Shown: positions 10,056-18,771 of the stretch, piece after piece
Layout of the letters: each line of letters starts with the position of its first letter
How positions within the stretch are numbered: position 1 is the first letter of the stretch
Assembly (NCBI RefSeq): GCF_029016485.1
Contig: NZ_CP092106.1
Span: 1,922,001 to 1,986,000, forward strand
Length of the DNA: 64,000 bases
Direction of reading: 5' to 3'
Origin: Vibrio sp. JC009
Lineage (GTDB): Bacteria; Pseudomonadota; Gammaproteobacteria; Enterobacterales; Vibrionaceae
Notes under the pieces: generated by a model
The model's database searches: none
Seen by the model: the letters and a program-made list of their open reading frames with translations, nothing else
What the model was told of the DNA's origin: nothing
Translations under genes and position numbers: made by a program

Positions 10056-10079
10056 TTCTCAGTACTTGCAAGCTTAATA

Positions 10080-10111
10080 TATGTCATCCCTGCGGAGGCA
10101 GGGATGACATA
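10080..10111. repeat. REP-like palindrome after trpA
   Basis: A perfect 14-bp inverted repeat (TATGTCATCCCTGC and its complement) has a 4-nt GGAG loop and is followed by AAAAA. It could end trp transcription or, read from the other strand, act as a terminator with a T-run. Palindromes of the form GTCATCCCTGC...GCAGGGATGAC are common intergenic elements in gammaproteobacteria. Confidence 0.7.
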
Positions 10112-10176
10112 AAAACACCTCGGCATCTCCAAACAACTCTTTAGCTCCAAGATTATTAGGCTGACTCTTATACACA

Positions 10177-10421
10177 AATATTAAAGTGACCAGAGAACGG
10201 TTCTCCCCCTTGAGTGAAAAAGCCTAACTGGTTGATAAAGCTAACAGAAGGGGGAGTTAGAGGGGGTTGGTTATGCCATGCATGGCTAAACCACCAATAC
10301 TTAAGCTTATGAGAAACAACCCCTCCCTGCCTCCCCTTCGATGCTACTTCTTCGAAAATCCAGCCTTTCGAGGCTAAGGGGAGGAGCATTCTTTGGCTCC
10401 TTAAACTTCTGTATAAAAGTC
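10177..10421. repeat. Intergenic repeat element, copy A (PPLTPP type)
   Basis: About 245 bp of non-coding sequence matching copy B at 26379-26614 in the same orientation. Shared blocks include CGGTTCTCCCCCTTGAG, GGGGGAGTTAGAGGGGGTTGG, CCTCCCCTTCGATG and AAGGGGAGGAGCA. G-rich and C-rich blocks are arranged as nested inverted repeats (for example 10250-10273 against 10317-10338), so a transcript would fold strongly. Spurious ORFs across it translate to a PPLTPP-like peptide. The rest of the trpA-yciB gap, to 10595, shows no gene. Confidence 0.8.
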
Positions 10422-10595
10422 AGGGTTATTAGGAGTACATATGAGCCCCATATGTATTCCCACGCAGTAACATGGAAACAAAGAAATTTGGTGACTCAAC
10501 AACCGATTTTCCCCTCGTTACCATCATAACTGTTTTGCATTAGCGCTAAATTCGTTAGACTGTTGCCAACGCAGTAACCGGAACACCTGTTTAAA

Positions 10596-11138
10596 ATGAA
10601 ACAACTTATTGATTTTATTCCGCTAATTATCTTTTTTGCTCTGTACAAAATGTACGATATCTATGTCGCAACCGGCGCGCTTATCGTTGCAACAGCCGTT
10701 CAGATTGGCCTTACCTACATTCTGTACAAAAAAGTAGAAAAAATGCAGCTTATCACCTTTGTGATGGTTGCCGTATTTGGTGGAATGACAATCTTTTTCC
10801 ACGATGACAACTTTATCAAATGGAAAGTAACCATAGTGTATGCCCTGTTCGCGCTTGGGCTGACAGTGACCCACTTTATGGGTAAACCACTGATTAAAGG
10901 CATGCTGGGCCAGGAAATCACTCTGCCCGATACCACCTGGAACAAAATCAACTGGGCATGGGTCGCTTTCTTCTGTGTATGTGCCGTTGGCAACGTATAC
11001 GTAGCCTTTAGCCTGCCGCTGGATGTTTGGGTTAACTTCAAGGTCTTTGGCCTGCTGGCCGCCACATTCGCATTTACTCTGCTGACCGGCATCTATATCT
11101 ACAAACATATGCCCAAAGAAGAATCAGAAGAAAAATAA
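10596..11138 (+). CDS. yciB: YciB/IspZ inner-membrane protein
   Basis: A 180-residue polytopic inner-membrane protein of the YciB (intracellular septation protein A) family, recognised by the start [14 protein letters not shown], about five hydrophobic segments and the [13 protein letters not shown] element. In E. coli YciB affects cell-envelope synthesis and division and interacts with division proteins. It starts a likely yciB-yciA-yciI-lipoprotein operon with short gaps of 3-20 nt. Confidence 0.93.
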   Translation: MKQLIDFIPLIIFFALYKMYDIYVATGALIVATAVQIGLTYILYKKVEKMQLITFVMVAVFGGMTIFFHDDNFIKWKVTIVYALFALGLTVTHFMGKPLIKGMLGQEITLPDTTWNKINWAWVAFFCVCAVGNVYVAFSLPLDVWVNFKVFGLLAATFAFTLLTGIYIYKHMPKEESEEK

Positions 11139-11156
11139 TTCAGTTGGAACAAAATA

Positions 11157-11561
11157 ATGAACGACACATCTAAAACAGAACCTCGTGGAAAAATGCTTCT
11201 GCGCACTCTGGCTATGCCGGCAGATACCAATGCCAACGGCGATATCTTCGGTGGCTGGATCATGTCTCAGATTGACCTTGCCGGTGGTATTCTGGCAAAG
11301 GAAATATCCGGAGGTCGCACGGTAACCGTTTCAGTATCCGGCATTACCTTTAAAAAGCCAGTGAGCGTTGGCGATGTTGTATGCTGCTATGGTGAATGCA
11401 CCAAAATCGGCCGCACCTCCATGCAGATAGCATTGGAGGTCTGGGTAAAACCCGTTTATGAAGAAGGTCCAAAAGAACGCTTTCAGGTTTGTGAAGCGAC
11501 TTTTAACTATGTTGCAATTGACAGCGAAGGAAAGCCTCGCGCAGTTAATCCCAATAACTAA
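11157..11561 (+). CDS. yciA: Acyl-CoA thioesterase YciA
   Basis: A 134-residue hot-dog-fold thioester hydrolase that cleaves acyl-CoA to free acid and CoA. The sequence keeps the family pattern [15 protein letters not shown], in which the Asn-Asp region forms the active site. Length matches E. coli YciA. It lies 18 nt behind yciB and 20 nt ahead of yciI, the same neighbours as in E. coli. Confidence 0.93.
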   Translation: MNDTSKTEPRGKMLLRTLAMPADTNANGDIFGGWIMSQIDLAGGILAKEISGGRTVTVSVSGITFKKPVSVGDVVCCYGECTKIGRTSMQIALEVWVKPVYEEGPKERFQVCEATFNYVAIDSEGKPRAVNPNN

Positions 11562-11581
11562 GAAACATCAAGGAGTCACAT

Positions 11582-11878
11582 ATGTGGTATGTCATTTTTT
11601 CTCAGGACGTTGAGAACTCTCTGGAAAAACGTATGGGTGTAAGAGAAAAGCACCTTGCGCGTCTTCAACAACTTCAGGATGAAGGAAGACTTCTGACCGC
11701 GGGCCCTATGCCGGCAATTGACTCTGAAAACCCGGGTGAAGCAGGTTTTACAGGCTCAACGGTAATTGCTGAATTTAACTCTCTTGAAGAGGCAAAAAGC
11801 TGGGCAGACGCCGACCCGTATATCGAAGCCGGTGTTTACGATAATGTCATCGTAAAACCATTTAAGAAAGTATTCTGA
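11582..11878 (+). CDS. yciI: YciI family protein
   Basis: A 98-residue single-domain YciI protein of the dimeric alpha-beta barrel superfamily. Residues resembling the proposed His-Asp pair are visible (REKHLARL near the start, and [13 protein letters not shown] near the end). The biochemical role of free-standing YciI is not firmly known. A strong AAGGAG site lies ahead of ATG 11582. Confidence 0.92.
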   Translation: MWYVIFSQDVENSLEKRMGVREKHLARLQQLQDEGRLLTAGPMPAIDSENPGEAGFTGSTVIAEFNSLEEAKSWADADPYIEAGVYDNVIVKPFKKVF

Positions 11879-11881
11879 TTT

Positions 11882-12271
11882 ATGTTTACTAAAACAGTCA
11901 GAACAGCCGCTCTCATTGCGGCAGGTCTTAGCCTGTTTGGCTGCGCTTCCTCTGATAAGGAAGAGGAGCGCCTGGCTGCACTTGCATCACAAAGAGCCCA
12001 GGTTCTCTCTGCCGGTCTGCCGATTGAGCATGGCCCGCTAAAGGTTATGCAGGCAAAAGCCGACGGGAAAGTTATCAAGCTTATGATGATATACAACGAC
12101 TCCCGTGCAATCCCGGTTCAGAAGCTGATTAGCAGCAGTATCAACTACTACTGTTCAAACCCTGACGTTAAACAAAACCTTGACCTTGGCCTTTCTTACC
12201 AAATCAAAATCAGAAACTCCCGCGGTCAGCTTCTGACCGATCAGGGAATTTCTGCTGACTCCTGTCAATAA
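11882..12271 (+). CDS. Outer-membrane lipoprotein, probable GspS/AspS-like type II secretion pilotin
   Basis: A 129-residue protein with a lipoprotein signal ending LSLFGC (Cys 21) and two later cysteines (YYCSN and the C-terminal SADSCQ). From memory of the family, the wording RAQVLSAGLPIEHGPL and GLSYQIKIRNSRGQL matches the GspS/AspS pilotins that guide the type II secretin to the outer membrane in vibrios. No other secretion gene is nearby, so the assignment rests on sequence resemblance only. It lies 3 nt after yciI. Confidence 0.55.
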   Translation: MFTKTVRTAALIAAGLSLFGCASSDKEEERLAALASQRAQVLSAGLPIEHGPLKVMQAKADGKVIKLMMIYNDSRAIPVQKLISSSINYYCSNPDVKQNLDLGLSYQIKIRNSRGQLLTDQGISADSCQ

Positions 12272-12277
12272 TCTAAA

Positions 12278-12310
12278 CCCTTTGCGCTTATCCTGCGTAA
12301 AGGGCTTTTT
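12278..12310 (+). terminator. Rho-independent terminator after the pilotin-like gene
   Basis: CCCTTTGCGC pairs with GCGTAAAGGG (one G-T wobble) and is followed by CTTTTT. It ends the yciB operon. Confidence 0.8.
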
Positions 12311-12424
12311 CACCAGATTTACGCTTTATACTTTTTTGTCTCTTATTTTTTTTCGTTCATAATGAAAGAAATAGAAGAAAAGTCAGTTCTTATAATTAAA
12401 AAACGATCTTCAGAAAGGAATCCA

Positions 12425-13567
12425 ATGAAAAAGTTACTGCTGCTCACCACACTTATTCTCTCCTGCTTTTCGCTGTCTGCGGCTGAAAACTGGCAGGACA
12501 CTGAAGAGAAAGCGAAAAACCAGACCGTTTATTTCCACGCCTGGGGAGGAAGCCAGGAAATTAACGCTTACCTGCGCTGGGCCGGGCGTGAGTTGAAAAA
12601 ACGCTACAATATCAATTTCCAGCATGTCAAAGTGACCGATATTGCGAAAACCACCTCCTTGCTGCTTGCCGAAAAAACGGCGGGTAAAAACAGTGGTGGC
12701 AGCGTCGATATGGTCTGGATTAACGGCGAAAACTTTAAGTCCATGAAGAGCAATGGCCTTCTATCGGAGCCCTTTGTGGAGCAACTCCCTAACTGGAAAC
12801 TGGTGGATAAAAGCCTGCCGGTAGACAGCGACTTCTCTGAGCCGACGGAAGGCTTAGAAGCGCCATGGGGCGTGGGTCAACTGGTGTTTATCCACGATGA
12901 AAAACAGCTTAATAACCCACCGCAATCATTTTCTGAACTGCTAAGCTATGCCAACGCTTTTCCGGACCGTTTAAGCTACCCGAAACCACCTGAGTTTCAC
13001 GGCACCAGTTTCTTAAAAGCCCTGCTTATTGAACTGACTAACTCGGATAAATCTCTGTATATGCCAGTTAGTGAGGAAAACTTTACTCTTGTCACTAAGC
13101 CTCTGTGGGACTATCTGGATCAGTTCCACAAAGTTGCATGGCGTCAGGGTAAACAATTCCCTTCCGGCACCTCGGAAACCATTCAGCTTCTGGACGACAG
13201 ACAGCTTGATCTGGCAATCACCTTTAATCCTAATGCCGTATTCTCCGCTCACGCCAGCGGCAAGCTTGCCACTTCCACCAAGGCTTACGCGATGGATAGT
13301 GGCGCTCTGTCCAATATTCACTTTCTGGCGATTCCCTGGAATGCCAATGCAAAAGCCGGAGCGAAAGTTGCCATCAACTTCCTGCTCAGCCCTGAAGCTC
13401 AGTCGCGCAAAGGTGATATCAATATCTGGGGCGATCCATCCGTTCTCTCTGCGAAGCATCTGACCGGAAGCGCGAAAAAGACCAGACTGTTTAAATCTGT
13501 TCCCGAGCCACACCCAAGCTGGCAGGGCGCACTTGAGCAAGAATGGCTTAAGCGCTATGGCCAGTAA
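12425..13567 (+). CDS. ynjB: ABC transporter periplasmic binding protein, YnjB type
   Basis: A 380-residue extracellular solute-binding protein with a clear signal peptide (MKKLLLLTTLILSCFSLSAA). ATG 12425 is preferred over an upstream in-frame ATG at 12362 because AAAGGA lies just ahead and the signal peptide begins there. Similar overall to E. coli YnjB and distantly to thiamine and iron binding proteins. The permease, ATPase and ynjF follow in order, matching ynjBCD(E)F. The ligand is not established; no thiamine riboswitch is seen upstream. Confidence 0.88.
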   Translation: MKKLLLLTTLILSCFSLSAAENWQDTEEKAKNQTVYFHAWGGSQEINAYLRWAGRELKKRYNINFQHVKVTDIAKTTSLLLAEKTAGKNSGGSVDMVWINGENFKSMKSNGLLSEPFVEQLPNWKLVDKSLPVDSDFSEPTEGLEAPWGVGQLVFIHDEKQLNNPPQSFSELLSYANAFPDRLSYPKPPEFHGTSFLKALLIELTNSDKSLYMPVSEENFTLVTKPLWDYLDQFHKVAWRQGKQFPSGTSETIQLLDDRQLDLAITFNPNAVFSAHASGKLATSTKAYAMDSGALSNIHFLAIPWNANAKAGAKVAINFLLSPEAQSRKGDINIWGDPSVLSAKHLTGSAKKTRLFKSVPEPHPSWQGALEQEWLKRYGQ

Positions 13568-13594
13568 CGGCCGTGGCCGGTAAGAACTGATTTG

Positions 13595-15280
13595 ATGTTC
13601 CGCTTACTCTATCTGCTTTTGATCTTTGTCTGCATCACACCGACTATTCCCGGAATAGCCGGTGTGATGACCTCTGCCTTTGGCTATATTCCGCCGCTTA
13701 ACCTTTTTGAGTTTAATCTTTCCGGATTTGCGGCCGTCTTTAACTGGAGCGGAGTCTGGCAGTCCATCGGGCTTACCATTTTTACAACCCTGCTAAGCAG
13801 CTTTATTGCGGTGATAACCTGTTTCGCCATTCTGAGTTCAACCTGGAAGAGCCCGCTCTGGCAGAAAGTAGAACGCTCACTCTCACCGCTTTTAGCCGTT
13901 CCTCATGTTGCCTTTGCTATCGGACTGGCGTTTTTGCTTTCACCAACGGGAATGCTGGCACGTCTGGCTGATCCACTGCTAAATAACGAAGTCTTAAAAT
14001 GGTTGGTACAGGACCCGTTCGGCATTGGTTTGATATTGATGCTGTCACTGAAAGAGACACCTTTTCTGCTTTTAATGAGTATTCCGATACTGCGTCAGCT
14101 TAATCCGGAGCAGAGCGAGAAGATAGCGAACAGCTTAGGCTATGACCGGGCGGCTTTCTGGTGGAAATGCCTTCTTCCTCAGTGGCTGGCGAAAATCCGT
14201 TTCCCTCTTATCGCCGTGGTTGCCTACGGTGCTTCAGTTGTGGATGTCAGCTTGATTATCGGGCCGACCAATCCCCCAACCTTTCCGGTTTTAGTCTGGC
14301 AGTGGTTCAGCGAGCCGGATCTTACTCTGTTTCCCCGCGCCTCGGCCGGAGCGATGATTCTGTTTATTCTCTGTAGCCTGTTAATCGCTTTCGCCAGAGC
14401 CGCAGAATGGTATTTATTAAAGAACAAAAGAAACTGGCAGATCAGCGGACGCAGTGCTCCGTCTCTTCCGGGGAAAACGCTCTGGTTTGCTATGGCTCTG
14501 CTTTTTGCTGCGGTTTTTGTGGTTCTGGCTGTGTGGACATTGGCCCAGCGCTGGCGCTTTCCGGATCTGGTCCCCTCCAGTTTCAGCCTGCGTTTCTGGG
14601 CAAGCGAATGGCCGGGCATCACTCCGGTGATACTGGATAGCCTCTATCTGGCGGTAATTTCAGCCACTGCTGCGCTTATCTTTGCCCTGATTGCTCAGGA
14701 GTACAGGATCAGGCACTCACTGGCACTTCCACGTTATCTGATTGCAATTCCCATGCTGGTTCCGCAACTGTCGCTGCTGTTTGGTATTCAGGTTACGACT
14801 TTGTACCTTAATTCAGAGTATTACTATTTCTGGGTGATCTGGTCTCATGTATTTTTTGCTTTTCCCTACGTCTATCTGGCTTTAGACGGGCCCTGGAGCA
14901 GTTTTAACCAGGCCTATTTCCATACAGCGTTAAGCCTGGGTAAAACACCTTTTACCGCCTGGATTAAGATAAAACTCCCTCTGCTGTTCTCTGCCATTTT
15001 ATTTTCATGGGCGGTAGGTGCCAGTGTGAGCCTGGCTCAGTACCTGCCGACGCTTATGCTGGGAGCCGGAAGGATTTCTACGCTGACAACGGAAGCTGTT
15101 GCCCTCTCCAGCGGCTTTGACCGCAGAGTCACCTCTATTTACGCTATCTGGCAGACCTTACTGCCTCTGCTGTTTTTCGCTGCCGTGATAGCCATTAACC
15201 AAATTCAGATTAAAACAACTAAAACCAAAGGAAGTCTTGTTAAGTATGAGCCTGCAGCTAAAGAACCTCACCATCTCTAA
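13595..15280 (+). CDS. ynjC: ABC transporter permease, double-domain, YnjC type
   Basis: A 561-residue permease with two tandem BPD_transp_1 halves and about twelve hydrophobic segments. EAA-type loops that dock on the ATPase are visible in each half (around SLGYDRAAFWWKCLLP and SLGKTPFTAWIKIKLP). ATG 13595 is used instead of the TTG directly ahead of it. It overlaps the ATPase gene by 35 bp. The fused design is shared with thiamine and iron(III) permeases. Confidence 0.9.
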   Translation: MFRLLYLLLIFVCITPTIPGIAGVMTSAFGYIPPLNLFEFNLSGFAAVFNWSGVWQSIGLTIFTTLLSSFIAVITCFAILSSTWKSPLWQKVERSLSPLLAVPHVAFAIGLAFLLSPTGMLARLADPLLNNEVLKWLVQDPFGIGLILMLSLKETPFLLLMSIPILRQLNPEQSEKIANSLGYDRAAFWWKCLLPQWLAKIRFPLIAVVAYGASVVDVSLIIGPTNPPTFPVLVWQWFSEPDLTLFPRASAGAMILFILCSLLIAFARAAEWYLLKNKRNWQISGRSAPSLPGKTLWFAMALLFAAVFVVLAVWTLAQRWRFPDLVPSSFSLRFWASEWPGITPVILDSLYLAVISATAALIFALIAQEYRIRHSLALPRYLIAIPMLVPQLSLLFGIQVTTLYLNSEYYYFWVIWSHVFFAFPYVYLALDGPWSSFNQAYFHTALSLGKTPFTAWIKIKLPLLFSAILFSWAVGASVSLAQYLPTLMLGAGRISTLTTEAVALSSGFDRRVTSIYAIWQTLLPLLFFAAVIAINQIQIKTTKTKGSLVKYEPAAKEPHHL

Positions 15281-15884
15281 AACCGAAACCGGCGAGACGC
15301 TTTTCCCTCCGGTCAGCTTTGAGGTAGAAAAAGGCGAAGTGTTAACTTTGATGGGCCCCAGCGGCTGCGGGAAATCCACTCTGCTTAGCGCCATTGCCGG
15401 GCACCTTGCCGGTGATTTTAGCTATTCAGGTGAAATTCTGCTTGATGCTTCATTGCTAAACAAAGAGCCGCCACACAAACGAAAAGCTGGTATCCTTTTT
15501 CAGGATGACCTGCTGTTTCCGCACCTGACGGTCTGGGAAAATATGGCATTTGCCCTGCCCGATTCTGTAAAAGGCAAACCGCGCAAAGAAAAAGTGCTTC
15601 AGGTACTGGAAACTGTTGAATTAACCAGTCTGGCAAACGCCTACCCGGAGCAGATTTCCGGCGGGCAAAGAGCGCGAATCAGCCTGCTGAGAATGCTGCT
15701 GGCCGAACCAAAGGTGGCGCTGCTTGATGAACCCTTCAATAAGCTGGATAAAGAGCTGAGGCAAACATTCAGAGACTGGGTCTTCAGCCAGCTTGCCTTA
15801 GCAAATATCCCTGCCCTTATGGTGACTCATGATCATGAAGATGTACCCGACAACTCCCCTTGCCTTATCTGGCCATGGAAGTAA
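15246..15884 (+). CDS. ynjD: ABC transporter ATP-binding protein, YnjD type
   Basis: A 212-residue ATPase with Walker A GPSGCGKST (37-45), Q-loop FQDDLLF, signature ISGGQRARIS, Walker B VALLDEPF and switch His in MVTHDHED. ATG 15246 is chosen over TTG 15237, though AAGGAAG lies closer to the TTG. It powers the YnjBC importer. The overlap with ynjC is a genuine shared frame region, not a frameshift, since both proteins are complete. Confidence 0.9.
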   Translation: MSLQLKNLTISKTETGETLFPPVSFEVEKGEVLTLMGPSGCGKSTLLSAIAGHLAGDFSYSGEILLDASLLNKEPPHKRKAGILFQDDLLFPHLTVWENMAFALPDSVKGKPRKEKVLQVLETVELTSLANAYPEQISGGQRARISLLRMLLAEPKVALLDEPFNKLDKELRQTFRDWVFSQLALANIPALMVTHDHEDVPDNSPCLIWPWK

Positions 15885-15896
15885 CAGGACGTAATT

Positions 15897-16529
15897 ATGC
15901 TGGACAGATTTAGTATTAAACTGATTAAAAAGCCGTTGGAAACCGCAGCCAGAGTTCTGCATAACCGTGGCATAAGCGCAAACCAGACGACCATTTTTGG
16001 CTTTGCTATGGGCTTTATTGCCTTTCCGCTGATTATATCTGGCTACTACTCCGCCGGACTGGCATTTATCCTGATTAACCGCATTTGTGACGGGCTGGAT
16101 GGCGCATTGGCAAGAATTCAGGGAGTGACCGATTCAGGCGGCTTTCTGGATATCAGCCTGGACTTTCTTTTCTACTCGCTAATCCCTTTTGGCTTTGTAC
16201 TGGCAAACCCGGAGCAGAACGCCATCGCTGGCGCTTTTCTTATCTTCTCTTTTATCGGGACAGGCTCCAGCTTTTTAGCCTTTGCGGTGATGGCAGGAAA
16301 AAACAAAATTGAAAACCCGGTGTATAAGAACAAATCGCTCTACTATATGAGTGGCCTCACTGAAGGCACTGAAACCATCGCCTGTTTTGTTCTCTTTTGT
16401 CTGTTTCCGGGCTCATTTGCCCTGATAGCTTATATCTTTGGTGCGCTCTGCTGGATAACCACTTTTAACCGCATCTGGGCCGGTTTTCATACCATCAGGG
16501 AATATGAGTCTGGACAAGAGAGCAACTAG
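15897..16529 (+). CDS. ynjF: CDP-alcohol phosphatidyltransferase family protein, YnjF type
   Basis: A 210-residue membrane enzyme with the CDP-alcohol phosphotransferase motif between D65 and D89 (CDGLDGALAR followed by GGFLDISLD); the spacer after AR is one residue shorter than I would expect. Such enzymes exchange CMP for an alcohol to make phospholipids. The acceptor of YnjF is unknown. It follows ynjD by 12 nt and ends overlapping the 3' end of the convergent helicase gene by 4 bp. Confidence 0.88.
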   Translation: MLDRFSIKLIKKPLETAARVLHNRGISANQTTIFGFAMGFIAFPLIISGYYSAGLAFILINRICDGLDGALARIQGVTDSGGFLDISLDFLFYSLIPFGFVLANPEQNAIAGAFLIFSFIGTGSSFLAFAVMAGKNKIENPVYKNKSLYYMSGLTEGTETIACFVLFCLFPGSFALIAYIFGALCWITTFNRIWAGFHTIREYESGQESN

Positions 16530-17716
16530 CTCTCTTTTCTTTTGTGTTTAGGCACATAGTTCAAAATAGAAACAGGAACCGGTTTACGTGGTTCAAAGCC
16601 TTCCACCACTCGCCTTTCCAGCAGGTGACCTAAACGGCTTTCAATCATGCAAAGGTTCTTAAAGTTATCTTTAGAAACCAGAGAGATTGCCTCACCTTTT
16701 GCATCTGCACGCCCGGTACGTCCGATACGGTGAACATATTCATCTGCCGGGAATGGCAGGTCGTAGTTAATCACCAGCGGCAGATCAGCAATATCAATAC
16801 CACGTGCTGCCACTCCGGTAGCAATCAGGTACTGAACTTTGCCAGCTTTAAAATCCTCCAGCAATTGATTACGCACAGCCTGACTGCGACCACTGTGAAA
16901 AGCTTCTGCAGCAATGCCTCGTTTTTCAAGCTGAGTAACCAGCTTTGCCGCGCCGTGCTTAGTCTCAATAAAGATCAGTGCCTGACTCCACTGGTATGTC
17001 TGAATCAGATGACTAAGCAGCGCTGACTTCTTATCTTTATCGACGGTAACAATCCACTGCTCAATGGAGCTCTTTGACGCCTGCTTCGCTGCAATAGAGA
17101 TTTCATGCGGGTTATGAACCGCAGTTCTGGCTAAGTCGCGTACCTTGTGGGACAACGTTGCTGAGAACAGCAGATTCTGAGTATCCTGCGGAAGGCGCGA
17201 AACAATGCGGTTAATATCATCGATAAAGCCCATATCCAGCATACGGTCCGCTTCATCCATTACAAACATTTCCACTTCTTCAAAGTAGAGTGCCCGCTGG
17301 CCATAAAGGTCAAGCAGCCTGCCGGGGGTTGCCACTAAGATATCACACCCCTGAATCAATGCCTGCTTCTGAACCTTTTCATCCATGCCACCATAAACTG
17401 CCATGCAGGCCAGTTCAGTGTGTTTTGCATAGAGCGCAATCTTCTGCTCAATCTGAATCGCCAGTTCACGGGTTGGCACCACAATAAGTGCGCGGAATCG
17501 CTTTTTCTTTTCTGTCTTTCCATCCAGCAATTTATGCAGGATCGGCAAAACAAAACTGGCCGTTTTACCTGTACCGGTTTGTGCTGCGGCAATCAGGTCA
17601 CGGCCTTCCAGTATCTGAGGGATCGCTTTACTTTGAATATCCGTCGGCTTGTTATAACCGGTGTCAGCTATGGCCTTTAATAGTGACGGGTGCAGATTAA
17701 GGAATTCAAAAGACAT
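16526..17716 (-). CDS. DEAD-box ATP-dependent RNA helicase, RhlE-like
   Basis: A 396-residue two-RecA-domain RNA helicase. Motifs appear in order: Q motif (GYNKPTDIQ), Walker A AAQTGTGKT (44-52), PTREL, DEAD (154-157), SAT, ARGIDI and HRIGRTGR. It unwinds RNA duplexes, probably in ribosome assembly or mRNA turnover. ATG 17716 is used because GAGGT precedes it and the conserved fold begins there; an upstream in-frame start at 17788 would add 24 unsupported residues. The short C-terminal tail fits an RhlE-type protein. Confidence 0.93.
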   Translation of the reverse strand: MSFEFLNLHPSLLKAIADTGYNKPTDIQSKAIPQILEGRDLIAAAQTGTGKTASFVLPILHKLLDGKTEKKKRFRALIVVPTRELAIQIEQKIALYAKHTELACMAVYGGMDEKVQKQALIQGCDILVATPGRLLDLYGQRALYFEEVEMFVMDEADRMLDMGFIDDINRIVSRLPQDTQNLLFSATLSHKVRDLARTAVHNPHEISIAAKQASKSSIEQWIVTVDKDKKSALLSHLIQTYQWSQALIFIETKHGAAKLVTQLEKRGIAAEAFHSGRSQAVRNQLLEDFKAGKVQYLIATGVAARGIDIADLPLVINYDLPFPADEYVHRIGRTGRADAKGEAISLVSKDNFKNLCMIESRLGHLLERRVVEGFEPRKPVPVSILNYVPKHKRKES

Positions 17717-17816
17717 AACAACCTCAGATAATGTAAAAATAAAAGAGCGCGCGGAGTATAGTGGGAAACGATAACAATCACCACACAAAACTAATGCAGG
17801 GTATCTTTAATTTACA

Positions 17817-18755
17817 TTAGAGCCGCGCAAAAACCAGAGCTTTGAGGCTGGCTTCATCATCAACATCCTGAAATTCCGGCGGATTATCCAGCCTTTCTGT
17901 GAATACGATTGATGGCGCTTCCTCTTTCATTGATTCAATCAGAAACTCAGAAGTGACCGCCGGAGAGTTAACGCAGGCCAGCACCTTTCCGTCTTCAGTT
18001 AACAGATCCGGCAAGCGACGCAAAATCTTTTTATAGTCCTTAGTCAGTGCAAAGCTTCCCTTCTGGAAGGATGGCGGATCGATGACAATCAGAGCATAAG
18101 GGCCTGACTTTTTTATCTTTCCCCAGGATTTAAATATATCGTGTGCCATAAAGCTGACCCTGGAAAGGTCATGCTCATTTAATCTGTGGTTATCCCGGCC
18201 TTTAGATAGCGAAGCTTTTGCCATATCCAGGTTTACCACTTTCGATGCCCCGCCCTCAATGGCCGCTACTGAAAATCCGCAGGTATAAGCAAACAGGTTC
18301 AGCACGTTTTTACCTTCGGCATTTTCCCGCACCCAGTTACGGCCATAGCGCATATCGAGAAACAGGCCGTAGTTCTGATTGCGGCCAAGATCCAGCTGGT
18401 ATTTCAATCCGGATTCCTTCACTACAGGTCTCGAGTCAGTTTCACCATAAACAACTTCAGAAGGCGCACCTTCCTGATAACGGTGTTGCAGCAAAATCGC
18501 CCGGCCATTTCTGTTTTTCCAGACTTCTGAGTCAGCCAGCCCCGATAAGCCTTCTTTTAGCTTAAGCAGAAACGTTTCATCAACCTCTTTAAACAAGCTG
18601 ACAACCAGCTGCCCGGTAAGCCAGTCACAGGTCAGTTGCTCAAGGCCGGCCCACTTTCTTCCCCTGCCATGGAAAAGCCGGCGAATTTCATCGGGAACAA
18701 GCGCCAGTTCGGCTTCAATATGTTGAAAAAAGAGTGGTAATGCTGAGTGATTCAT
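17817..18755 (-). CDS. Class I SAM-dependent methyltransferase (RlmI-like, COG1092)
   Basis: A 312-residue methyltransferase. The SAM-binding Rossmann region (NLFAYTCGFSVAAIEGGA) and the catalytic IDPPSF motif are visible, as in 23S rRNA cytosine methyltransferases RlmI and RlmK. The PUA domain of RlmI is not evident, so the target base is unknown. ATG 18755 is selected; an upstream start at 18890 would run 45 codons into the neighbouring pseudouridine synthase gene with no support. It lies 16 nt after that gene and is probably cotranscribed. Confidence 0.85.
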   Translation of the reverse strand: MNHSALPLFFQHIEAELALVPDEIRRLFHGRGRKWAGLEQLTCDWLTGQLVVSLFKEVDETFLLKLKEGLSGLADSEVWKNRNGRAILLQHRYQEGAPSEVVYGETDSRPVVKESGLKYQLDLGRNQNYGLFLDMRYGRNWVRENAEGKNVLNLFAYTCGFSVAAIEGGASKVVNLDMAKASLSKGRDNHRLNEHDLSRVSFMAHDIFKSWGKIKKSGPYALIVIDPPSFQKGSFALTKDYKKILRRLPDLLTEDGKVLACVNSPAVTSEFLIESMKEEAPSIVFTERLDNPPEFQDVDDEASLKALVFARL

Positions 18756-18771
18756 TTTGATATGTACTTTT

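Noticed and set aside
10168-10389. 73-codon minus-strand ORF over the first intergenic repeat
   Set aside because: The translation is the low-complexity peptide produced by the repeat, and the same type appears over copy B.
12311-12424. Thiamine (TPP) riboswitch ahead of the ynjB gene
   Set aside because: The leader is only about 110 bp after a terminator and lacks the conserved thi-box blocks.
15237-15280. Apparent frameshift between ynjC and ynjD
   Set aside because: Both proteins are complete and the overlap is short, so this is an ordinary gene overlap.
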